From: Acidobacteriota bacterium
Lineage (GTDB): Bacteria > Acidobacteriota > Thermoanaerobaculia > Multivoradales > JAHEKO01
Assembly (NCBI GenBank): GCA_027296385.1
Contig: JAPUJD010000303.1
Coordinates: forward strand, 1-15,782
Length of the DNA: 15,782 nucleotides
Reading direction: 5' to 3'
Both the position numbers and the translations under genes were made by a program. Positions within the stretch are counted from its first letter, which is position 1. Each line of letters starts with the position of its first letter. The notes beneath the pieces were generated by a model, which did no database searches, was not told the DNA's origin, and was given only the letters and a program-made list of their open reading frames with translations. Positions 7,708 through 15,302 of this stretch are shown piece by piece.

Positions 7708-8739
7708 TGCGGAGCTCGCGAAGGTCGGGATGTTTCGACCCACGACCGACGCCAAGTCTCTCAGCCGCCCGACCAGAGCGTCGAACTCATCGGGCAACAG
7801 GGCCTGGAGGCCGTCCGATAGCGCCTGCTCGGGTGCGTTGTGAACCTCGATCATGAGGCCGTCGGCACCTGCCGCCACCGCCGCCTGCGACAGCGACAGC
7901 ACTTGGTTGCGTTTGCCCGCCGCGTGGCTCGGGTCGGCCACTACCGGCAGGTGCGAAATACGCTCGACCTCTGGGATCAAGGAGATATCCAGGGTATTGC
8001 GGCTGTGGTCGGTGAAGGTCCGGATACCTCGCTCACAGAGCACGACCTGGCCATTGCCCTGATCGAGAATGTACTCCGCCGCCAAGAGCAGCTCGGTCAA
8101 GGTGGCGTACATGCCGCGCTTCAAGAGAACCGGCCTCCCGCACTGGCCGACGCGGCGTAGCAGAGTGTAGTTCTGCATATTGCGCGCCCCGATCTGGACC
8201 ATGTCGGCGTATTCGGCAACGGCATCGAGCACGTCGATGTCGAGGGCCTCGGTGACCACCGGCAGACCCGTCTCCTCTCTCACTCGGGCGAGAATCTCGA
8301 GCGCTTCTAGGCCCAGGCCCTGGAAGCTATAAGGGCTGGTGCGCGGCTTGAAGGCGCCGCCACGCAGGATATGAGCACCGGCGGCCTTCACTCGCCGAGC
8401 GATGCCCAGAGTCTGCTCGTACGACTCGACCGAACAGGGGCCAGCGATGATGACTAGATCCCGGCCACCAATCTGCACCCCGCCGACGTCGACAATCGTG
8501 TCGTCCGGCTTGAACTCGCGCGAGACCAGCTTGTACGGATGGCTGACCTGGAGAACTTCGAGTACCCCAGGTAGGGCCTCGATCGCCGTGGGCTCGACTA
8601 CACCGAGGTTACCGGTGATGCCGATCGCCGTGCGTTGTGCGCCTGGAATCGGATGAGCCTTGAGCCCGTTGTCCTCGGCCTTGCGGACGACCGCTTCGAC
8701 TTCGGAGACGGTAGCCTCCATCTTCATGACGACGAGCAT
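7705..8739 (-). CDS. aroF: 3-deoxy-7-phosphoheptulonate (DAHP) synthase, type I with N-terminal ferredoxin-like domain
   Basis: This enzyme condenses phosphoenolpyruvate and erythrose 4-phosphate to DAHP, the first step of the shikimate pathway. The 344-residue protein has an N-terminal ferredoxin-like regulatory domain (1-70) and a (beta/alpha)8 barrel with IAGPCSVES (98-106, metal-ligand Cys102), RGGAFKPRTSPYSFQG (126-141), QIGARNMQN (182-190), KRG (207-209), CERG (235-238), ADPSHAAGKR (268-277, His272) and EVH (298-300). The N-terminal domain marks the I-beta AroF/AroG-Q type, where it usually mediates feedback control. That regulation is family knowledge and is not visible here. The ATG at 8737-8739 has AGGGGG five bases upstream. 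A longer open frame starting 57 bases earlier lacks such a site and begins with a basic non-family stretch. It may be co-transcribed with carA and the permease. Confidence 0.95.
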   Translation of the reverse strand: MLVVMKMEATVSEVEAVVRKAEDNGLKAHPIPGAQRTAIGITGNLGVVEPTAIEALPGVLEVLQVSHPYKLVSREFKPDDTIVDVGGVQIGGRDLVIIAGPCSVESYEQTLGIARRVKAAGAHILRGGAFKPRTSPYSFQGLGLEALEILARVREETGLPVVTEALDIDVLDAVAEYADMVQIGARNMQNYTLLRRVGQCGRPVLLKRGMYATLTELLLAAEYILDQGNGQVVLCERGIRTFTDHSRNTLDISLIPEVERISHLPVVADPSHAAGKRNQVLSLSQAAVAAGADGLMIEVHNAPEQALSDGLQALLPDEFDALVGRLRDLASVVGRNIPTFASSA

Positions 8740-8776
8740 GAAACCCCCTGCACCGCGGCGAGTTCGCGTGGGGCGG

Positions 8777-8807
8777 TATGATAGCAGGGCTCGCATTACC
8801 CGAGCCC
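8777..8807 (+). promoter_or_regulatory. probable promoter -10 box with adjacent inverted repeat in the aroF/secreted-protein divergent region
   Basis: TATGAT at 8777-8782 is a good -10 hexamer for the plus-strand secreted-protein gene starting at 8833; I see no clear -35. Five bases downstream is a perfect inverted repeat GGGCTCG-N7-CGAGCCC (8787-8807), spanning the expected transcription start. It could be an operator or a 5'-end mRNA hairpin. The repeat also lies 48-68 bases upstream of the aroF start codon on the other strand, so it could affect both genes. Confidence 0.4.
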
Positions 8808-8832
8808 GATCCTCCGAGAGGTCCGCACGACG

Positions 8833-9603
8833 ATGCCGTACAGCAAGACTCTGCTCACCCTGCTTCTGGCCTGTTGGCTGGCGACGCCGGTCGCGGCCTA
8901 CACCATCTACCTCAAGGACGGCTCGCGAATACTGGCCCGAGAAAAGTACACCATCGACGGCGACAAGGCGATCATCATCCTCGAGAGCGGTACCCAGACG
9001 TTCCTCGCCTACGACGAGATCGACGTTCAGCGGACCGAACAGGCCAACAAGAGTTTCTCCGGCAACGCCCTCGTCTTCGAGGATGGCCGCTTCGTCGAGC
9101 GCAGCGAGACCGAGGCGCCGAGGACCGAGCGAGAGACGCTCGCCAACCTCATCGACCGGGGTGACGTCACCGTGCGGGGCACGTCGCGCGAGATTCGCGA
9201 CCCGGTGGGCCTACGCACCGCGGCGGCAATGGTCACCAGCGTCGAACAGATCGAGCGTCAACCCATGCTAAACACCGAGCTCGCTACGGCGCTCGAGGAG
9301 GCCTTCATCGAGCGCGGGTTGGACGGCGTCGCGATCTTCCAGGGCACCGAGCGAGGCAGGCCTCTGGTCGAGGTCACAGCCGACTCGGAGGCCTCTGTCT
9401 TCCGCAGTCTCGAGGTGGCGGCCGACGTTCTATTGACCGTGCGCGAGCAACACGCCGACGAGCTCGAGCTCATGGAGCTCCTGATGACGACGGGCGACCG
9501 GGAGAGAGCAGGCGAGTTCGCCCTGACTGCCGACATGGCCGAATCGATTCGCTCGCAAGAGGTCGAGATCGCCTCCTTCTTCATCCAACACGTGCGGTTC
9601 TAG
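8833..9603 (+). CDS. secreted protein of unknown function, 256 aa
   Basis: A classical signal peptide occupies residues 1 to about 22 (LLTLLLACWLATPVAA), giving a periplasmic or exported protein. The next segment, about 23-90, is beta-rich with the pattern YTIYLKDGSRI ... FLAYDEIDV. Short secreted proteins often use such strands to handle a small motif or an assembly partner. The second half (about 145-256) is acidic and probably alpha/beta, with TELATALEEAFIERGLDGVAIF and a helix-rich Glu/Leu stretch, ending in FFIQHVRF. There is no enzyme motif, Cys-based site or lipobox, and I do not recognise a named family. The ATG at 8833-8835 has a GAGAGG about 11 bases upstream. It is the only complete plus-strand gene here, divergent from aroF, and its stop lies five bases from the convergent epimerase stop. 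Confidence 0.8.
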   Translation: MPYSKTLLTLLLACWLATPVAAYTIYLKDGSRILAREKYTIDGDKAIIILESGTQTFLAYDEIDVQRTEQANKSFSGNALVFEDGRFVERSETEAPRTERETLANLIDRGDVTVRGTSREIRDPVGLRTAAAMVTSVEQIERQPMLNTELATALEEAFIERGLDGVAIFQGTERGRPLVEVTADSEASVFRSLEVAADVLLTVREQHADELELMELLMTTGDRERAGEFALTADMAESIRSQEVEIASFFIQHVRF

Positions 9604-9608
9604 TCAGG

Positions 9609-10007
9609 CTAGTCCTTCTCGGACAACTCGACCAGGACGCCGCCGGCGCTTTTGGGGTGGACGAACTGGACCCAGCATCCACCGGCACCGCGCGTCGGCT
9701 CTTGGCGGAGCAGTCGAAAACCAGCGTTGCGCAGGGCAGTGTCGTCGCTGCGCACATCGGTGCTCGCCAGACAGAGATGGTGCAGGCCCGGCCCCTTGCG
9801 GGCGAGGAACCGCGCGATGGGCGACTCTTCGCTGGTCGGCTCGAGCAGTTCGATACAGCTCTCGCCACAGCGAATCATCGCGACTCGCACCCCCTCCTGG
9901 GGGACCTCCTCGATCTCTTCGACATTCAAGCCCAGAGCCTCGTAGAACTCCATGGCGTCGTCGATCGATTCTACTGCGATGCCGATGTGATCGAGCTTCG
10001 AGATCAT
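9609..10007 (-). CDS. mce: methylmalonyl-CoA epimerase (VOC superfamily)
   Basis: This enzyme interconverts (S)- and (R)-methylmalonyl-CoA between propionyl-CoA carboxylase and methylmalonyl-CoA mutase. The 132-residue protein shows the vicinal-oxygen-chelate pattern: LDHIGIAV (5-12, His7), CIELLEP (51-57, Glu53), GPGLHHLCL (72-80, His76) and GGVLVELSE (122-130, Glu127). These four positions match the metal ligands of known epimerases. The length is normal. The ATG at 10005-10007 follows the acyl-CoA dehydrogenase stop by three bases, so the two genes are surely co-transcribed. No mutase or carboxylase gene is in the window. A generic glyoxalase-like protein is the alternative, but the ELLEP and GLHH motifs favour the epimerase. 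Confidence 0.92.
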   Translation of the reverse strand: MISKLDHIGIAVESIDDAMEFYEALGLNVEEIEEVPQEGVRVAMIRCGESCIELLEPTSEESPIARFLARKGPGLHHLCLASTDVRSDDTALRNAGFRLLRQEPTRGAGGCWVQFVHPKSAGGVLVELSEKD

Positions 10008-10010
10008 GCG

Positions 10011-11186
10011 CTACATGCCTTTGAGTAGTTGGCGGGCGATGACGAGACGCTGGATCTCGCTGGTGCCTTCGCCGATCGTACAGATCTTGCAGTCGCGGTA
10101 GAATTTCTCGGCCCGGTAGTCCTTGATGAGTCCGTAGCCGCCGTGGATCTGAACTCCGCGCTCGGAGCAGAATACGGCCGCCTCACCGGCGAAGAGCTTG
10201 GCCTCAGCCGCCAATCGCGTCACCTTGCCGCTGCGATCCATCTCGAGTGCGGCCGCCATCACCAGTGCCTCGGCCGCCACCACCCGGGTCGCCATTTCCG
10301 CCAAGTGAAACTGAATGGCCTGGAACTGGGCGATCGGACGGCCGAACTGCTCGCGTTCCTGCGCGTACGCGAGCGCCGTCCGATAGGCACCTTCGGCTAT
10401 CCCGAGGCCGAGGGCGGCAATCGAGATGCGGCCGCCATCGAGGATCTTCAGCGCCTGGATGAAGCCCTCGCCACGCTCACCCAGCAGGTGGTCGTCGGGG
10501 ACCAGGCAGTTCTCCATGATGACTTCGGCCGTATCCGAGGCCCGCGTCCCGAGCTTGTTCTCCTTCTTGCCGGGCCGGAACCCCTCCGTACCTTTCTCCA
10601 GCACGAAGGCGGACATGTTGTGGTGGCGTGGCCCGTCCGGATCGGTAACCGCAAAGACAACGCAGTAGTCACCGACCGAGCCATGGGTGGTGAAGGTCTT
10701 GGCACCATTGAGAACCCAGCCCCCATCGACCTTCTCGGCTCGCGAGGTGGTGCCTGCCGCGTCGGAGCCGGCACCGGGCTCGGTGAGGCTCCAGGCGCCG
10801 ATCTTCTCGCCCCTTGCGAGCGGCACCACCCAGCGGCGCCGCTGCTCCTCCGAGCCAAACTTCAAGATGTGGTTGGTACACAGCGAGTTGTGGGCGGCAA
10901 CGCTGAGTCCGATCGAGGGATCGACCTGGGACAGCTCGCTGATGACGAGGACGTACTCGACGTAACCCATGCCGGCACCGCCGTACTCCTCCGGCACCAG
11001 AATGCCGAGGAATCCGAGCTCGCCGGCCTGCCGGAACACTTCCGTCGGGAAACGCTGCTCTTCGTCGATCTCGTCGACGATGGGATCGATCTCCTTGAGC
11101 GCGAACTCACGGGCCGCGTCCCGCACCGCTCGTTGCTCCTCGCTCAGAGCGAAGTTGATGGCGGTTCTGGACTCGGTTGAGGGCAT
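10011..11186 (-). CDS. acyl-CoA dehydrogenase (short/branched-chain type)
   Basis: This FAD enzyme catalyses alpha-beta dehydrogenation of acyl-CoA, passing electrons to ETF. The 391-residue protein has the three-domain family layout: an N-terminal helical domain (11-125), a beta domain with WSLTEPGAGSD (132-142) and FVLEKGTEGFRPGKKENKLG (194-213), and a C-terminal helical domain with QFGRPIAQFQAIQ (280-292) and QIHGGYGL (346-353). The catalytic base should be Glu373 in TIGEGTSEIQR. Its place in the sequence matches short-chain, butyryl-, isobutyryl- and 2-methylbutyryl-CoA dehydrogenases, but the exact chain length cannot be read by eye. The ATG is at 11184-11186, with AAAGAG about 11 bases upstream. 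Linkage to mce suggests branched-chain or odd-chain acyl-CoA breakdown. The 113 bases upstream contain no convincing promoter. Confidence 0.95.
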   Translation of the reverse strand: MPSTESRTAINFALSEEQRAVRDAAREFALKEIDPIVDEIDEEQRFPTEVFRQAGELGFLGILVPEEYGGAGMGYVEYVLVISELSQVDPSIGLSVAAHNSLCTNHILKFGSEEQRRRWVVPLARGEKIGAWSLTEPGAGSDAAGTTSRAEKVDGGWVLNGAKTFTTHGSVGDYCVVFAVTDPDGPRHHNMSAFVLEKGTEGFRPGKKENKLGTRASDTAEVIMENCLVPDDHLLGERGEGFIQALKILDGGRISIAALGLGIAEGAYRTALAYAQEREQFGRPIAQFQAIQFHLAEMATRVVAAEALVMAAALEMDRSGKVTRLAAEAKLFAGEAAVFCSERGVQIHGGYGLIKDYRAEKFYRDCKICTIGEGTSEIQRLVIARQLLKGM

Positions 11187-11299
11187 CGATCGTGACTCTT
11201 TGGGGCAGGAATCGCGGTACGGCTGGAGGCCTCAGGCTATCACGCGACCGCGGGGCCCGAGAACCGCGAAGGGCCGCATCTGAAGGGGTCTAGTCTGCG

Positions 11300-13468
11300 C
11301 TAGAACGCCGCCGCGATGGCTTCGAAACGCTCCCGCGGCACGGTCTCCAGCGTCGCCAGCGAAACGCCGGAGTAGTAGTGCGTCAGGATGTCGGCGTAGT
11401 GATGACCGCGCAGACCCATGCCGTAGGCACCGACCTGGCACAGGCCAACGCCGTGACCGAAGCCACGACCGGTAAAGAGCCAGCCCGCACGATCGCCCGA
11501 CGGGCGGAGCCGTTTGGCGGTGAATAGGGTGTCGGGCAGATCCAGTGTCCAACGCACGGCCAGGCCTCGGATCTCGAGGCTCGTTCCGTTCCGGGCCGTC
11601 AGGCGGATCCTCCCGACCCGTCCTGAGCTCCCGCGCTCGAGAATGGTCAGGTCGGCGAGTTGGAAACCTGGATGACTCGCCGAGATCAGTTCGCTTAGCT
11701 GACGGTCGCTGCGAAACCGGCGCCAGGAGCTGTAGCGACTGGTCCGATCGTAAGCTGCTCCCGAGGGCTCTACCTGCTGGGCCACGGCGACAAGCCGAGC
11801 GGACTGGAGATAGAGGTCGACGTGATCCCCGGGTACCAGCGCCAAGGGTGCCGCCCGCAGGGCGCCGGCGCGCCCCCTAAAGGTGGCCAGCCGGCGGGGG
11901 ATCTCGTACTGGCGCAGGGTGGCGCCGACTCGAACCGTCAGCGTGCCATCGGCGATCGAGGCAAAACGTCCCTCCACCGCTTCGACGACCTGTAGCAGCG
12001 TGGCGAGAGCCAGCAACGAGTGCTCGATCTCGCGCGCGGTCGGGGCGGCCTGTACCGGTCCGTCGAAAATACCCAGCTGGGCGAGGTATGCCGCCAGATG
12101 GAGGTCCTCTCGCGCCCAACCCTCCGGGGCCTGGCCGAGCACATAGGAGACGTCTTCGTCAGCGACGAAGAGGCGCGCCTCCAGCGCCAGATCGAGCCAA
12201 TCGGCGACGTAACGCGTCAGGCTGCGGCGGTCGAGCGCCGGTGGATCGGCGGGTGGTTGCGGCAATCCGGCAGCGAGGGCGAGCTGGCGGAACCGGCCGG
12301 CCAAGCTCGCCGCCGAACCCTCGGCGCCAGCGGGTGGAAGGATCCGGCGAGTCAAGGCCGCGGGGAAAGGCGAGCCGGCTCGCACGTCGCCCGCGAGCTC
12401 GGTCAAGCCGGCCTCGTAGCACGGCACGGCACGTAGATAGGGCTCGTCCTTGAGCGGGAAGACGACACTGACGTCCTCGGTGTGACCGCCGCAGGTCGAG
12501 CTGTACATCGCATCCACAGGAGCCCCGGCGTAGACCAAGATCTGACCCGAGGTCTCGGCCACGGCGCGATCGGTCAGCGGATGCTCGGCACTGCGACCAC
12601 CGTAGACCTGGCACCGGGGCGTGGCGCAGATGTCGTAGCCCTCGGCCGCGAACTCGCCGAAGTTCTTGACCGCGTAGCTCCGCGCCGCGACAGCCTGGGC
12701 CTTGAGACCATCGAGGTTGTCGTATTCCTCGGGTCCCATCTCTTTGGGCACCACGCCCCGCAAGTAGTCCTCGAGCGGCAGCTCGTTGATCAGGTTGAGG
12801 GTACCGCGATCGTTGAGGTAGACCAGGATCCGGCCACGATAGTGACCACTGGGCAGCCGTACCCCGGCATCGGAGCGAGACCAGACTGCGACCCAACGAC
12901 CGCGGACGCGCCACGAGTCCTTGCCCTGAGTGACCCGCAGTCCCTCAGATAGCGATGGCGAGGGCTCGCTGACGACGAACGCCCCCAGGACGCCGGCACC
13001 GGCGAGAGCTCGACTTGCATCCTCGGCCTCCTGGCGGGTCTTGTAGCGACCGAAGCGCACGCGATAGAAATCGGTGCCGGCATCGAAGACCACGGCAGTG
13101 GGCTGCCCATGCCTCTGGTTGAGCTCGATCGCCAGATCACGGGCCTGCCCCTCGTCTTTGAGCGCCGCAACCTGCAGCCGGTAGACGCCACGGCGCCCCC
13201 GGGCCGCGGGCGCGATCGTGAAGGTCTCCACCAGCGCTACCTGCGTGGTGCCGGCCTGAGCTCGCAGATCGGTGCCGCAACACGGCAAGGTCAGGCTCTC
13301 GAGATCGGTAGCCAGGCCTACCCGAACGAGGTCCGGTATGACCAGCGAAGGCATGGCCGGCGCCACCGGAACCGCGGCAACGACCGAGCCGGAGGTGGAG
13401 CTGGGCGCCGGTCCAAGCACTACCGCTAGCGCCACCAAAGCGGCAAGGCCCTCGAGCAATCGTCGCAT
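11300..13468 (-). CDS. SPOR and SpoIID/LytB domain protein (peptidoglycan-acting) with a large insertion
   Basis: This 722-residue exported protein has a signal peptide (1 to about 22), a low-complexity linker and a SPOR domain (about 94-167, YRLQVAALKDEGQA ... YRVRFGRYKTRQEAE), which binds denuded glycan at division sites. The SpoIID core follows: LEDYLRGVVPKEM (232-244), with Glu243 in the catalytic Glu position of the SpoIID lytic transglycosylase, then LKAQAVAARSYAV (255-267), STCGGHTED (324-332) and near the C-terminus FGHGVGLCQVGAYGMG (670-685). About 280 residues (355-635) separate the two halves. Part of that (416-497) reads like an S-layer-homology-type helical repeat (YLAQLGIFDGPVQAAPTARE), and a beta-rich part follows. 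The protein probably trims denuded glycan during cell division or remodelling. In Bacillus SpoIID acts in engulfment, but no sporulation genes are visible. Its ATG directly follows the upstream gene's TGA with no gap, so expression is coupled. Confidence 0.88.
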   Translation of the reverse strand: MRRLLEGLAALVALAVVLGPAPSSTSGSVVAAVPVAPAMPSLVIPDLVRVGLATDLESLTLPCCGTDLRAQAGTTQVALVETFTIAPAARGRRGVYRLQVAALKDEGQARDLAIELNQRHGQPTAVVFDAGTDFYRVRFGRYKTRQEAEDASRALAGAGVLGAFVVSEPSPSLSEGLRVTQGKDSWRVRGRWVAVWSRSDAGVRLPSGHYRGRILVYLNDRGTLNLINELPLEDYLRGVVPKEMGPEEYDNLDGLKAQAVAARSYAVKNFGEFAAEGYDICATPRCQVYGGRSAEHPLTDRAVAETSGQILVYAGAPVDAMYSSTCGGHTEDVSVVFPLKDEPYLRAVPCYEAGLTELAGDVRAGSPFPAALTRRILPPAGAEGSAASLAGRFRQLALAAGLPQPPADPPALDRRSLTRYVADWLDLALEARLFVADEDVSYVLGQAPEGWAREDLHLAAYLAQLGIFDGPVQAAPTAREIEHSLLALATLLQVVEAVEGRFASIADGTLTVRVGATLRQYEIPRRLATFRGRAGALRAAPLALVPGDHVDLYLQSARLVAVAQQVEPSGAAYDRTSRYSSWRRFRSDRQLSELISASHPGFQLADLTILERGSSGRVGRIRLTARNGTSLEIRGLAVRWTLDLPDTLFTAKRLRPSGDRAGWLFTGRGFGHGVGLCQVGAYGMGLRGHHYADILTHYYSGVSLATLETVPRERFEAIAAAF

Positions 13469-14422
13469 TCAGACGCCCGTCGTAGAGCCCCGAAGCGGCA
13501 TGTCGATCTGGGCGCGCGCCAGGGCCACGATCGAGGAGTAGAACGAAACCGCGAGCATGCTGCTGAGCAGCCACTGTGCCAGGGCAAGGAGCGCCTGCAC
13601 GCCGAACGAGGCCACGCCGCGACCCTGTAGCGCGGTGGCCATGCCCTGAGTCAACAGCATGAAGACCAGTGCGAGACCCAGGCTGGCGATGATGAATATG
13701 AGCCCGATGAGCAGCACCCCTCCCAACCTCTGGCGCAGGATCGTCAGCGCCCGACGGGAGGCCCGCCAAACACCGTACTCCTCCCGAGGCAGCAGCGCCA
13801 TGCCAAGCACTACCCAGAGATTGAACGCCACCATCAAGGCCACCAGTGGCACGGCGGCCGCACAGCCGAACATGACGGCCCCGAAGCCGCCGACATCGCG
13901 GAGCGCTACCGCCAGCAGGGCCGCGATACCGATGACCACGCTCAGAAGAATCGTGAACACGAGTCCGACCCCGCCGAAGAACCAGAAATAGCGCCAGACC
14001 CACAGACTGCCCCAGCCCATGAAGTCGCGCCCTCGGAAGGTGCGGAAGAGTTGCGAGTCAACGCCGGCCGCAGGCGGCGCCTGACGCTCTCCCCGTTCCA
14101 AGGTGGCGAAGATGCCGGCCTGGAACCAGCTGTAGACCAGAGAGAGCACCGTCGCCAGGATCAGGAGCAGCGCGAGGCTGATCGCCAACAAGCCCCAGTT
14201 GAAGGAGAGGCCTTCGAGCCTCTCCAGCACTTCGGTCCAGTCGTCGAAGTGGCTCATCTCGAAGAGAAACGTCGCTCCGAGAAGAGCCACCGTGCCGACC
14301 AGGGCGATCACGCTCAGAAGCGTCAGGACCACGCCCTGGAGGAACTGGAGCAGCACGAGCTCCCAGTTGGCGCGCAGGTTGGAGACCCCGCGGCCGATAC
14401 AGTCGATGGCTGAGAGACGCAC
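13469..14422 (-). CDS. six-helix membrane protein of unknown function
   Basis: This 317-residue protein has hydrophobic segments at about 22-54, 76-98, 146-174, 182-210, 234-258 and 276-300, and short charged loops. A conserved-looking FRTFRGRDFMGWGSLWVWRY (127-146) precedes helix 3. I do not recognise a named family. It resembles uncharacterised integral-membrane DUFs (DUF4013/DUF975-like in layout only). The GTG start at 14420-14422 sits 14 bases after the ATPase gene's stop. The longer open frame upstream overlaps that gene and is a shadow. The ribosome-binding site is weak. The stop is immediately followed by the SpoIID-protein ATG. The tight coupling suggests a shared envelope role, for example assembling or regulating the peptidoglycan protein, but nothing in the sequence proves it. 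Confidence 0.75.
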   Translation of the reverse strand: MRLSAIDCIGRGVSNLRANWELVLLQFLQGVVLTLLSVIALVGTVALLGATFLFEMSHFDDWTEVLERLEGLSFNWGLLAISLALLLILATVLSLVYSWFQAGIFATLERGERQAPPAAGVDSQLFRTFRGRDFMGWGSLWVWRYFWFFGGVGLVFTILLSVVIGIAALLAVALRDVGGFGAVMFGCAAAVPLVALMVAFNLWVVLGMALLPREEYGVWRASRRALTILRQRLGGVLLIGLIFIIASLGLALVFMLLTQGMATALQGRGVASFGVQALLALAQWLLSSMLAVSFYSSIVALARAQIDMPLRGSTTGV

Positions 14423-14436
14423 AGGCCGTGACCTAG

Positions 14437-15237
14437 TTAGACGCAGAGATGCTCTGCCTGCACTTCGCGCCGGAAGTCCTTGACCGGCAGCTCGATCATG
14501 CGAGCCATCTCGTAGAGCCGACTGACCAGCCTCACCGGGATGCGCTGGGTCAGGGGGATCACCTCCGAGCTCTGGTGCGCCGGCGGCCGATCCGGCGACT
14601 GGTCTCGCGTCCGCTCGGGCTCGCCGATCGGGTGATTCGTGGTGAAGATCGTCGGCAGGCACCGCGCGTAGCGCTTGTTGAGCACCAGGTAGAGCATGTC
14701 GTTGACGAAGGGGGTGGAGCGTTGCGCTCCGAGCTCGTCGAGGACCAGCACCTCGGCCTCGATGATCGGACTGAGAACCTGTTCCTTGGACTCCTCGGAG
14801 CCGGCGTCGAAGGTTGACTGGATCTGGTAGACGAGGTCGGTGAAATCGACGAATCGGCCGCGGACGGCGTAGCGCTCGATGAGAGCCCTCAAGACGCCCA
14901 CCGCGAGATGCGTCTTGCCCCCTCCGGGCGGCCCGGTAAAGAGCAGGCCGGTCTCCACGAAGCCACCCGAGCTGGTCAAGAAGTCACGCACGTACTGCAG
15001 GCTGAGCTCCTTCGCTTGCCACAGACTGTCCGCCCCGCTCGGACTCTCGGCGTTGAAGTTCTGCAATGTCTTGCGCAGGTACCGGGGTGGAATCCCGGCC
15101 TTCTCCAGACGTAGCTCGACCTCGCGAGCGCTCCGGCACGAGCATGGGCTCGCCGTGCCCGCGCTGCCATCGGGCGCTAAAACCCATCCCCGTCCCTCAC
15201 ATCGAGGGCAGGGGGCATCGGCCGACTCAGGGGGCAT
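14437..15237 (-). CDS. DnaC/IstB-like AAA+ ATPase with N-terminal zinc ribbon
   Basis: This 266-residue protein has a Cys-rich N-terminus (Cys10, Cys13, Cys32 and Cys34) that can form a zinc ribbon, then an AAA+ domain with Walker A GPPGGGKTH (102-110), Walker B EVLVLDELGA (162-171) and a sensor-like FTTNHP (198-203). That is the architecture of DnaC/DnaI helicase loaders and of the IstB transposition ATPase. No transposase (IstA) or terminal repeat is nearby, so the helicase-loader-like reading is better than an insertion sequence. About 25 residues (206-230), rich in Arg, Pro and Ser, are inserted after the sensor. The ATG at 15235-15237 lacks an obvious ribosome-binding site; a longer upstream reading frame is out of context. 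It lies 65 bases after lhgO and 14 before the membrane-protein gene. Confidence 0.88.
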   Translation of the reverse strand: MPPESADAPCPRCEGRGWVLAPDGSAGTASPCSCRSAREVELRLEKAGIPPRYLRKTLQNFNAESPSGADSLWQAKELSLQYVRDFLTSSGGFVETGLLFTGPPGGGKTHLAVGVLRALIERYAVRGRFVDFTDLVYQIQSTFDAGSEESKEQVLSPIIEAEVLVLDELGAQRSTPFVNDMLYLVLNKRYARCLPTIFTTNHPIGEPERTRDQSPDRPPAHQSSEVIPLTQRIPVRLVSRLYEMARMIELPVKDFRREVQAEHLCV

Positions 15238-15302
15238 GGACGAATCGTAGCATGGGGTCGAGCCGCTCCCGGCTCGCGCTCGAGGCGCCACCGAACACCC
15301 CC

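Noticed and set aside
10029..11180. A 383-codon plus-strand open frame opposite the acyl-CoA dehydrogenase
   Set aside because: It is the antisense of a gene with intact catalytic motifs. High GC keeps antisense frames open, and its product shows no family likeness.
11187..11299. A weak GGCCC/GGGCC hairpin between the SpoIID-protein stop and the acyl-CoA dehydrogenase start
   Set aside because: A 5-bp stem with a 12-base loop is common by chance at this GC content and no T-run follows.
14437..15237. An IS21-type insertion sequence, suggested by the IstB-like ATPase
   Set aside because: No IstA transposase, no terminal inverted repeats and no target duplication were seen.
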